Source of the DNA: Undaria pinnatifida
Lineage: Eukaryota > Sar > Phaeophyceae > Laminariales > Alariaceae
Assembly: GCA_012845835.1 (NCBI GenBank)
Contig: JABAKD010000016.1
Span: 8,081,919-8,145,918, forward strand
Length of the DNA stretch: 64,000 nucleotides
Reading direction: 5' to 3'
Both the position numbers and the translations under genes were made by a program. The notes below the pieces were generated by a model that saw nothing but the letters and a program-made list of their open reading frames with translations, was not told the DNA's origin and searched no databases. Within the stretch, counting starts at the first letter, position 1. The number at the start of each line of letters is the position of its first letter. Shown piece by piece: positions 55,301-64,000 of the stretch.

Positions 55301-55850
55301 TCCTCTTCTACGTTTTTCTCCTCGCCCGCGACCACGCAGACCAATCAATGCGACAGCCTTCACGTAACAAACAAAGCAATCTTCTTCCAAAACCTCGCCG
55401 GCTGACATGTCCTCATGTCGACGTTTGATGCAAACCGACTTTGCATCCTGTCGACTTCGAACCTCCATTGCCACGGGGACAGCAGTGCAGTCTCTTCATT
55501 AATGCCAAGGCCTCTTTCGTTTCGCCTAGAGGCGACGCAGGTTCTCAATAATACTCTTTTCGGTATTTTTGTTTGATAGACGCCAACTTTTACTTGACGG
55601 CGCATTTAACAGTTTGTTTCGCCTATCCTTGCCTTCTTTGTTGTATAATATTACGTTTTTTCTTTTGTCAAATCGTGACTTTCGTAATCCCATGTTCGTA
55701 TTAAACTCTTGGCATTACTTTAAAGTTCAATGCATGCCAAATCGGACAGCTACACGTTAACTTGTCGAAGTGCTGCCCTGCCCTACCCGAAGCATCGGCG
55801 CCGGCGAATGCCGGCGCCCATGCGGAGCCCTTGTATTTAATAAAAATATT
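52320..55850. repeat. segmental duplication, block 1
   Basis: Collinear with 58459-61826. Order in both: H block with hairpin, ~430-bp tandem unit region, 'gacacgtgacaaccacggcc' block, repeat G, SINE-1, a 380-bp block with 8 differences, then 'cgaagtgctgccctgcccta'. Block 1 has an extra ~450 bp (54180-54630) and ~130 bp (53350-53480); block 2 has an extra ~230 bp near 58800-59030. Confidence 0.9.
54660..55000 (+). mobile_element. tRNA-derived SINE-1, copy 2
   Basis: Box A ggtggtct and box B GAGTTCGACACCC at tRNA-like spacing, with a short insertion (attaataattg) inside box A. Part of duplication block 1. Confidence 0.75.
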
Positions 55851-56470
55851 TCAAGGACGTCAGCCGTGAGTTCGACGAATTTCGGGTCAATAGTCATCTT
55901 TGCAAGCTGCGTTGTTGGTACTTGAAATATTTACAAGGGCTCTGCTCCGCGGGCGGCAGACGCCGCCCGCTACGCTCGCGCCAGGAATACAACACAACCA
56001 AGTGTGAAAGAGACAGGGATAGAAGGTGCATGATTTCATGAAGCCCGCGACTTGATAATGCCAAGAGCTCTATAGGCAGAGCTGTTTGCTCTGTGCTGTG
56101 TTGCAAGCTTGCTGGCGATGTCACGTTCAGATTGGCAGTACGGGCGAATACGACAAAAAAAGACTTCTATTATTCAGAACGGGGGTATGATAGCGCATCA
56201 TCACCAGCTGCTTGTGGTAGAGCACCAAATACGAACGCAAGATGACATTGCAGTTGTACACCGTAATATTTTTACTTACATCTATGGAACTAGCTATGGA
56301 GAACGGCAACAAAAGCGAAATCGTAGTGCATCACCACGGCCTGCTATTGGTCGGACGCAGAATACGAATGCAAAACGTAGTCGTATAACGTAGACGCTTA
56401 ACTTGCATCTATCATATTAAGGCTTCTATTAAGCTATACGCTTTATGCGCGTGGGGCGTATAAGTAAACA
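55851..56470. other. no gene; weak internal repeats
   Basis: 'gcatcac.a......ct..t.gt.g...g.a..a.aatacgaa.gcaa' occurs twice (56200 and 56330). A palindromic cgggcggcagacgccgcccg lies at about 55951-55970. No coding call. Confidence 0.4.
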
Positions 56471-56860
56471 CTAATTGCAGTATATGGAAACGAACCCGAC
56501 TACCCAGTGCACATTGGCCATGCACATGACTCTACAACTTGCCATGAAGATTGTACTTGGGGCGCCTAACTTCTTGTTGTAATTGTAGTAAACTCCGCAG
56601 GTGTCGCAGACACCGAAGAGCAAAGCCGAATTCCGCCTGTTGCGGATGTTGACTGTGCCCCCACAGTGCTTGCCAGAGCACGGGTACGTCTTTCTCACGC
56701 CCGCAACGCCGCCGACCACGGTCCAGCCAGCACTCCCATCCCCACCCCCACCCCCACCACCGCCACCGGCAGAGCCTCCACCACCTCCCCCTCCTTGGCT
56801 TTGGTTGGTGGGCTTCGGCTTTTTAGCAGGAGAGCAACGATAGATGCTTGAAGACAACAT
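56471..56860 (-). CDS. possible zinc-ribbon protein with Gly-rich linker
   Basis: 129 codons from ATG at 56860: a basic N-terminus (SPAKKPKPTN), a Gly-rich linker, then TYPCSGKHCGGTVNIRNRRN and VCDTCGVYYNYNKK. The spacing C-x4-C ... C-x2-C suggests a zinc ribbon. The last ~30 residues (after KKLG) look less protein-like and may be past a splice donor. I cannot name the family. The Gly run is GC-rich (gguggn repeats), so part of the frame could be chance. Confidence 0.4.
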   Translation of the reverse strand: MLSSSIYRCSPAKKPKPTNQSQGGGGGGGSAGGGGGGGGGDGSAGWTVVGGVAGVRKTYPCSGKHCGGTVNIRNRRNSALLFGVCDTCGVYYNYNKKLGAPSTIFMASCRVMCMANVHWVVGFVSIYCN

Positions 56861-57124
56861 GCTGCTCGCTCTCCGAGTTGTAAAGTGGTGGGGAGGCGCT
56901 ACGGCGACAGGTGGCCAGCGCAGGGAGCTGAAAGTAGGTGCCTACTCGTAGAACACTAAAAAGCCGGCAGTCAACTTCAACATCTCACGACTTTGCGCCG
57001 TAGATGCGTCGTAGAGTCGTAGATCATACGTTGGTAAAAACGAAATTAAACACCTACCTGAAAGTCGATCAAAAACGAAGGAATACCTGAAACTCGTAGA
57101 TCATACGTTGATTAAAGTTACGGA

Positions 57125-57430
57125 ATGAAGAAAATAAAAAGAGAAACGGGAAAAAAGGAAACGAAGAAAGCGAAGAAAGTAAGGAACGCGAAGAATGCCG
57201 GGAAGGTTCTCCGAGAGGGGGATTTAGGCAGGCGTGTTCCAAGTGGGAGCGCTGAGAGCGGAGCAGGTCCCATTAACCAAGTGAATAAGGTGTTAAAAAA
57301 ATTCGAGGACAAATGTAATTCTATCTATTGTACTATATGGGTGAGTGTTTTATTAGGAGGGGTCGTATTTCTTGTGCACTATGATGGTAAGTGTTGGTAT
57401 TTTTACTTTAGGTGGGGAATTTTGAGCTAG
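57125..57430 (+). CDS. unrecognised small open frame with one hydrophobic segment
   Basis: 101 codons: a Lys-rich N-terminus, then INQVNKVLKKFEDKCNSIYC and a hydrophobic stretch IWVSVLLGGVVFLVHY resembling a membrane helix. No family was recognised; there is no support beyond composition. Confidence 0.25.
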   Translation: MKKIKRETGKKETKKAKKVRNAKNAGKVLREGDLGRRVPSGSAESGAGPINQVNKVLKKFEDKCNSIYCTIWVSVLLGGVVFLVHYDGKCWYFYFRWGILS

Positions 57431-57734
57431 ATCTGGCATAACATCTATTTTATAAATTTATTACTGTAGCTTTCACTATACTTTTCTATCATATGTATGG
57501 TAGGCGGTTTATTTTGTTTTTTCTCCCCCCCGGCTTCAATATCGGGAGGAGTACGAATACAGAATATTATTAGTTATCTTATATGGTGATCTTAATACAG
57601 CATTCGGGAATGAAAGTCGGCTACTCCCTCCCAAAAAAATATACATGTATATAATAATAATATAAACTCTGTGGGACACCAAATTGATACGTTGTCACTC
57701 TAACATTTTATAAAATATACTGTAAAAATAAGAA

Positions 57735-58350
57735 TACACTCCAGCTGTGAGATCGAATATTCTGTCGAAACTCATCTTTGCAAGCTGTGTGTGATACTCC
57801 GATCGCGCGTATTACGGGTTGTGTGTCCTCATTAAGGATATAGGTCGGCGACTCCCCTTACAACTACAGTGTAGCTATCAGGGTCAACAGGGTGATGTTA
57901 GGCAGTCTGTGCGCGGAAACTATAAAACCCGTTTCTGAGGGGGACAAAATCTGACAGCTGTGGAAGGAAATGCATCAGTTTATCAAGTGAATCCTGTGAG
58001 TCAAATAACCGGTGAGGGGAGGGCGGATTTAAGGACGTGGGGGCCTGATTTTGATCAAAAGGGGGGCGGGAGGGGGGCAGGGGGGGGAAGGGACGGGTGG
58101 GGCAGCTCAATTTGTGCGTGGAAACTATACATCCTTCTTGTGGGGGAGGGGGGGGGGTGTGGCGGGGGGGGGCGGGGGGGGGGCTTTAGGTCGCATAGAT
58201 GTAGGGGTTTTGCTATACGCGTGGTGCTAGGTCTAGGCGATGGTGCGGGTGGTGGGGAAGGAGGGGGCGTTGGGCGCGGGGGGGGGTGGGAATTGCAGCT
58301 GCGGCAGGGATGGCTAAAAAGATAATGAGGCGATATCCAGGGGGTGGAAG
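57735..58350 (+). repeat. dispersed repeat F with long G-rich modules
   Basis: Starts ccagctgtgagatcgaatat and contains ctcatctttgcaagctgtgt, atcagggtcaacagggtg and aaacccgtttctgaggggga. G-rich modules at 58060-58300 carry many runs of 5-8 G. Confidence 0.75.
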
Positions 58351-59053
58351 TGTTCATTACTCTGGCGGATTTCGATAATAGGTGGGGCGTTTGAGCAAGA
58401 GAGAGCGAGGAAAAAGAAAAAGAAAAAAGAAAAGGGTTTTCAAGAGGTTTAGGTCACATGAATATATATAAAATCATTCCTTGAATATCGAGTCATTCCT
58501 TGGTGTCATGGACTTTGGTCAGGAGTTTTTTGTCTCGGCCTAAGTATGCGATTCGCGGAACTGGAATTCTCGGTCGAATATGGCTTGGTTCGAGCGCCGC
58601 CTTCGGGGGGCGGCTCCAACGCCCCTCACCCTGCCGTGTCCGTTCCGCACATCGACGTGAACGCGGACGGGTGCCGAGCGAGACGAGCGAGTGTCGAGGA
58701 GGAATTTTGGAAAAATTGTTGAATCTTAATGGCTGCAACGCCTGAATGATTTACAAAATTGGCATCATTTCCAAACGGTACGTGATAATGTTTGGAATTT
58801 TGCGGTGGCATACTCTTGAGCGTTAGTTTCTTTGCTGTACTTTTTTACTAGTTCGTTTGGTTTCTTGCTCGGCATTTTATTGCTTTCGTTTCTGCTCGTT
58901 TTGCCAGCTGGAAATTCAATTTTTTAGTGTGGGTTCACCTAAAACGTGACACAAGCTACCGACGATATCCAACAACTTCGTGACACAAATTACCGACGGC
59001 AAGACGTTTCGTGACAAAATAACTCCCAAATCATGATACTTTCACGTAACAGA

Positions 59054-59970
59054 ATTTTGAGACAAAACCAAGCAGGTAGAGCCGTCTCTTCGGCCTTTGG
59101 CCCTGGCTTTAGCACGGCCGCTGACACTCCAGCCAGCCTCTGCTGTAGGCATGAACGAATGCGGTTGATTCGCAGTGAACTATCCCGCTGTGCTCGCTTT
59201 TATGTGGCCATTGTCCATGCCATGTCATGTCACCTCCCTTCTGTTTTGAGCTCGTCGTCGTACGGTTGAGGTACGAGGAAACCCGTACGTACTGGGTGAG
59301 AACAGCAGTATGTACGACGAGCATGAACGCCAACTGACGACATTGGCAAGCACAAAACAGCAGGTGTAGCAGCAGTAGCCGAAGGGCGAAACGTCTAGCA
59401 CATAATGCAGCAACTAGTAGCAACCAGAACTACAGCAGATAGCTCAAAGTGCAGTGCGAGTGCCGTTCGTTGGCAAGTTTAGTCGTACACGCATCACTCT
59501 GTCCAATATATGTAACAGAATCTCGAGACAAAACCAAGCAGATAGAAGAGCCGTCTCTTCGGTCTTTGGCCCTGGCTTTAGCACGGCCGCTGACCTTCCA
59601 GCCAGCCTCTGCTGTAGGCATGAACGAATGCGGTTGATTCGCAGCGAACTATCCCGCTGTGCTCGCTTTTATGTGGCCATTGTCCATGCCATTTCATGTC
59701 ACCTCCCTTCTGTTTTGAGCTCGTCGTCGTACGGTTGAGGTACGAGGAAACCCGCACGTACTGGGTGAGAACAGCAGCATGTACGACGAGCATGAACGCC
59801 AACTGACGACATTGGCAAGCACACAACAGCAGGTGTACAGCAGTAGCCGAAGGGCGAAACGTCTAGCACATAATGCAGCAACAAGTAGCAACCAGAACTA
59901 CAGCAGATAGCTCAAAGTGCAGTGCGAGTGCCGTTCGTTGGCAAGTTTAGTCGTATACGCATCATCCAAC
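59054..59970. repeat. ~470-bp tandem unit, two copies
   Basis: Units starting 'gagacaaaaccaagcag' at about 59054 and 59524 share nearly all positions (gccgtctcttcgg, tgaacgaatgcggttgattc, gtacgacgagcatgaacgcc, cacgcatca). The related block-1 region 52660-53340 has rearranged versions of the same unit. Confidence 0.85.
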
Positions 59971-60145
59971 ACTACACAGACACGTGACAACCACGGCCAG
60001 CTGTCGATCGCGTAATTGGCCGGTAGTCCGTGCTTCGGTGGGTGTATCGGAAGTCGTTCGTAGTACTACAGCTGTAGACCGTCGAAAGACCACGTGACAT
60101 GTGACATCCCGTTCTGGTGGCAGCCTCGCCAGTAGACCCCCCAAA

Positions 60146-60556
60146 ATTTATTTTTCTTTTCTTTTTCTTGGCCCCATGCACCCATTTCCCTTCCTTTCTC
60201 TTCTTTGTTTATTTCTTTTTTCCAATTGACTTGCGTCTGTTGTGCGTATGCGTAGTGATAGATACTACGTGTGATATATACGTGGTAGTCTTTCTTGGGT
60301 GGCAAGCGGTATAGTCGGTTTTCCCAGGCGCGAGTAATGAGACGTATGCACCGGTATGGACCTGGCACATCGTATACTGACTCCCGATCTCACTTTTTAA
60401 TGTTTCTGGTGGAGCCATGAATTGCGTCAGCTGTGATTTATGCGTGTACCACCTTGGGTTGTTTGTGTTTTTCCCTAGGGTATTCCTCTGCTCCAGAGTG
60501 ACTGGAACCAGTCCTGTGACCACGGACTGGATTGTGCGAGTTAATGTGAGAACAAC
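60146..60556 (+). mobile_element. repeat G copy in block 2
   Basis: Pyrimidine-rich head, the body as at 18905, hairpin tgctccagagtgactggaac (stem now with a mismatch) and an aacaacaacaac tail. Confidence 0.7.
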
Positions 60557-60674
60557 AACAACTGAAATATTGCCTCTTTCTTGACCTTTCAGCTGCTTCC
60601 TGCAAATTTGGTTTTTCTGCCAACACGATTTTGAACCCTATGCAAAGAGCCTGTTTTGTTTTAATCAATTGTCA

Positions 60675-60990
60675 GCCGGCCGCCCCGGTGGTCTAGTGGT
60701 TTTACCCTCGAATACTTCCAACGTTTGGTTGTCCTTGAGTTCGACACCCACCACGATGAATATGACCTAATTTGCAAAAATGCAATAAAAAAAAGAGATC
60801 AACTGCTGAGAGCGCCTGCTAGGTACAATTCGACGCGAGTCGACGAGGGAAGAAAATGCTCGATTCTCCTCGCGGTAAAAGTGAAAGCACGTGCCGAAGT
60901 GGGGAGGGAGGAGGAGGGCCCGCTATGTGACCCCGGATCTGAGTTACTACTGGGAGGGAGCGCGAGAATGGTGCGGGGATGATAAATGGG
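60675..60990 (+). mobile_element. tRNA-derived SINE-1, copy 3 (best preserved)
   Basis: GGTGGTCTAGTGGTTTTACC (box A) and GAGTTCGACACCC (box B) are intact at tRNA spacing, followed by the family body ending 'gataaatgggatgaag' and an A-rich run. Confidence 0.8.
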
Positions 60991-61829
60991 ATGAAGAAAA
61001 AAAAATGTTGCAAAGAAAGGTATATGATTATTTCCACCAGTAAATAATATGTCAGTCTCTGGGAAATACGCACGGCACTATCAGCAGTCGTCATGGTAGA
61101 GACACTCCGGATATTATGTATTGAGGGGACGCGTCCGATTTCGACAACGTGAAAGCACCCACGAAGCAAAGATAGCAGACACACATATCCCGCCTTCTCG
61201 AGAAAAAACAGAGAAGAAGCGCTACGCCAACCTCCCGTACGAGCAAAGCCACCCCCGCACCAATCTTAGACAACGCCGCCTCAACGAGAGATCGCCCTCC
61301 TCTTCTACGTTTTTCTCCTCGCCCGCAACCACGCAGACCAATCAATGCGACAGCCTTCACGTAACAAACAAAGCAATCTTCTTCCAAAACCTCGCCGGCT
61401 GACATGGCCCCATGTCGACATTTGATGCAAACCGACTTTGCATCCTGTCGACTTCGAACCTCCATTGCCACGGGGACAGCAGTGCAGTCTCTTCATTAAT
61501 GCCAAGGCCTCTTTCGTTTCGCCTAGAGGCGACGCAGGTTCTCAATAATACTCTTTTCGGTATTTTTGTTTGATAGACGCCAACTTTACTGGACGGCGCA
61601 TTTAACATAGTGTGTTTCGCCTATCCTTGCCTTCTTTGTTGTATAATATTACGTTTTCTTCCTGTCAAATAATGACTTTCATAATCCCATGTTCGTATTA
61701 AACTCTTGGCATTACTTTAAAGTTCAATGCATGCCAAATCGGACAGCTACACGTTAACTTGTCGAAGTGCTGCCCTGCCCTACCCGAAGCATCGCCGGCG
61801 CCCATGCGGAGCCCTTGTATGATATTAAA

Positions 61830-62410
61830 ATACACTCCAGCTATGAGATCAAGGATTTGGTCGACACTGATCTTCGCAACATTGTGTCTGATCCTCCGAT
61901 CGCGCGTATTAATAATATAAGTAGGGGCTTGCTATACGCGCGGTGCTGGGTCTAGGCGATCGTGCGGGGTGTGGGGAAGGAGGGGGCGTTGGAGGGGGGG
62001 AGGGGGGATGAATGAAAACTACGTCATCGATGGCTAGGAAGATAATGACGTGATATCAATTGCTTAGAAGTGTTTATTACTCTGGCCGATCGATGGTAAG
62101 TGGGGCGTTTGAACGAACTGGGCGGGGAACAAAAAGGGGGGGGGGGGGGGGGGGCGGAGATGAGTTGGAGCTATGGCATGGATGGCTAGATGGATAATGA
62201 GATAATATCAGCTGGCTGGTAGTGTTTACTACTCTATTAATAGTAGATTTTGATTTCAGGTGGGACGTTTGAACAAGAGGGATCGGGGGGGGGAGGGGGG
62301 AGGGCGAGCATTTCAATATGTGCGCGGAAACTACAGACGAATGTGACGGTGGTACCACGAAGACACCCCTTTATATCACCCGCCTGGTAATGTTTATTTA
62401 TTCTAGAAGG
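61830..62410 (+). repeat. dispersed repeat F with G tracts
   Basis: Begins ctccagctatgagatcaa. Modules 'tggcta(g/a)..gataatga..tgatatca' alternate with G runs, including about 20 consecutive G near 62136-62155. Confidence 0.65.
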
Positions 62411-62564
62411 TTTGATGTTACATGTAGTATGCAACCCAGTTCTTAGGTGTAGTAATCAACGTGTTAAAAGCTTCATAATTTGTTATTGTACATGGATCGA
62501 AAGATAGATTATTTCAATCGAAGGTACAATCATGTAGATACCATTGTTTTCTGACATCGCTAAT

Positions 62565-63075
62565 TATGAGAAAGAGATACATATTGCCAAATACAACAGG
62601 CGAGGTGATGTGGTCATGCAATTTCACCGCCACTGAGAACGAAAGGGAGAAATGCGAATCGTTATTGTTTTGAAAGGAACGCTTAGTGTACACGCGCTCA
62701 ATTACGTTACTTCGTTGTTGCTTGGCATAGGTTGGGAGGCGATCATGCAGACGGTATGTACGGAATACCCTACGCAATACGTTGGTAGTGCGGTTTACCG
62801 CAATTTTAACATATCTGTCTGTACCTCCTTTTCACATTAATACTGTCTCACATATACGATTTTACGCCTATGATTTTTACCATGCCGATGTGGGGCTCTG
62901 AGGTCGCCAACTCTAAGACAGAGATACCTCTTACAAATACACCAAGCGAGGTGACGTGGGCATGCGATGTCACCACGACTACCCGCGAGGGTGACTTTAC
63001 TTTGTTAGGCATATGATGCTACTGCGTTTGGTAGAGGTTGTCAGGCGATCATGCAAACGGCCGGAGGCACGAATG
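62565..63075. repeat. two diverged direct copies
   Basis: 62565-62760 and 62920-63070 share 'gagatac...tt.c.aaatac..ca.gcgaggtga.gtggncatgc.at.tcacc' and 'aggcgatcatgca.acgg'. No coding call. Confidence 0.5.
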
Positions 63076-63178
63076 TATATCGACGAATTTCGGGTCAGTA
63101 CTCATATATATTTTGAAGCTGCTTGCTGGTACTTGTACTATACTATAGATGTGGGTACAATTTTTAATGGGAGGTGAG

Positions 63179-63566
63179 TGTAATGGAGTGCCCTCCGTAG
63201 AAGCATAGTTTTATAGATTCGACGTGAAACCATGTAATGGTTGAGGTGAAACCATGTGACATTAGATGTCACATTCACGTCAAGGCCATCATAGATGGGC
63301 GATAATTTAGGTGACGATGGTGGGACAAGCAGGACGCCCCACATCTCACTACCTGCTTTACCTGCTCTACCTGCTCTACCCAGCCCTATCGTGGCTAGGA
63401 CTGTGTTGTCTGTCTTTTAGAGTTCAATGTAGAGGAAATAATGTACAAGCTTTTGAGTCTATCCAGCGAGCCATGAGGAGAGACCAAACAAGGGCACCGG
63501 AACCCATGAGGAGCACGCTTCCCAACACCGACCAACCACGCATCCCCCACTCGGAGTACCACCACA
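63179..63566 (-). repeat. family E solo LTR, inverted copy
   Basis: Reverse complement of 50782-51168 over its full 388 bp with TG...CA ends. Flanks gtgag and tttgg do not match, so the target duplication has decayed or rearrangement occurred. Confidence 0.85.
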
Positions 63567-63589
63567 TTTGGCGTCGTCGGCAGGACTCT

Positions 63590-63990
63590 AGTTACTTTAT
63601 ACCACAAGAGCGTTCTCGGCAATGGAACGTTCTTCCTCTGGACAAGATAGATAGAAGTAAGCGCGTTAGGCGCTCATGGGAATATAGAGCATCTGGGAGA
63701 ACGTTCCTTGTACGTTCCATAGGTGAAGGTCCGGAAGAGAGCACAGCAGCAAAGCTGGGGTGAAGCGAACTCTGTGAGCTTCACGCCACCCCCGTACTCC
63801 CACCCCCGTGCTCCTCCTCCTCCTTCTCCTCCTCCTTCTCCTCCTCCTCCTCTTCCTGTCTCCTCGAGCTTGTTATAGCTCAACGCCAATAATGAGAAAT
63901 CTATCAAGAAGAACCGGTGCTGTCTCCAAGCGAAGCTGATACCCCTGCCTCCCTTCCCTCCCACCTTCCGGTACCACGACACCTTCACAG
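63590..63990 (-). repeat. dispersed repeat D, copy 2
   Basis: Reverse complement of 22195-22575. It includes a (CTC)n-like expansion at 63805-63855 that is only a purine-rich ggagaaggag stretch in the other copy, so the microsatellite grew in this copy. Confidence 0.75.
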
Positions 63991-64000
63991 AGGGGCCCTA

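Larger units (their letters stand above)
58459..61826. repeat. segmental duplication, block 2
   Basis: Second copy of the 52.3-55.85 kb segment, offset ~6.0-6.1 kb, same orientation. It ends at 'atgcggagcccttgta', where block 1 also stops matching. Repeat F lies directly before and after this block. Confidence 0.9.

Noticed and set aside
55094-55474. 126-codon minus frame present in both duplication copies
   Set aside because: All eight differences between copies are amino-acid-changing in this frame, and no domain is visible; conservation reflects recent duplication.

Overview
This is a repeat-saturated stretch of a nuclear eukaryotic genome, not bacterial or organellar. The evidence is one spliced gene with GT-AG introns, Pol III-type tRNA-derived SINEs, LTR retrotransposons with TG...CA ends, and no operon-like coding. 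Long TE-filled introns, a chromodomain Ty3/gypsy element, miniature LTR elements (TRIMs) and long gene-free stretches would fit a macroalga or other stramenopile such as a brown alga. That placement is inference only.

Layout. 0-3 kb: the last coding exon of a small cysteine-containing, membrane-anchored protein (293-539, +) and its probable long 3' UTR. 3-12.9 kb: old repeats, including a TIR element with a perfect 15-bp target duplication (4860-5668), a TRIM and degraded LTR copies. 12.9-18.1 kb (minus): a spliced TrmL/SpoU-type RNA 2'-O-methyltransferase gene. I assembled it from exons whose phases agree. One internal exon lies in a 157-bp tandem duplication, a ~75-nt C tract serves the last 3' splice site, and one intron holds a 365-bp-arm inverted repeat, an LTR derivative and a SINE. 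18.1-23.3 kb: LTR fragments, TRIMs, SINE pieces.

23.4-30.8 kb (plus): a decayed Ty3/gypsy element whose pol begins with a NADAR domain (ADP-ribose/NAD-linked N-glycosidase family) fused to protease, followed by RT, RNase H, integrase, a chromodomain and a Tudor-like tail, then one 3' LTR. Its RT and integrase catalytic residues are lost. 34.7-36.5 kb (minus): an uninterrupted ~600-codon reading frame with an acidic/coiled-coil N-terminus, ending in the same chromodomain plus Tudor-like pair. It is the best-preserved protein in the window, and either a domesticated gene or a non-autonomous element product.

37-64 kb: almost entirely dispersed and nested repeats. TRIMs leave 4-bp target duplications; one is interrupted by an 860-bp TA-flanked CAGT-ended (Tc1/mariner/pogo-like) element, and another interrupts a SINE. 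A single LTR at 50.0-51.8 kb carries three separate insertions. A 3.4-kb segment occurs twice (52.3-55.85 and 58.46-61.83 kb). Little unique coding sequence is visible there: a possible zinc-ribbon protein (56.5-56.9 kb) and two or three unrecognised reading frames.

All coordinates were read by eye. Repeat edges are good to a few bases where termini or target duplications are quoted, and otherwise to tens of bases.
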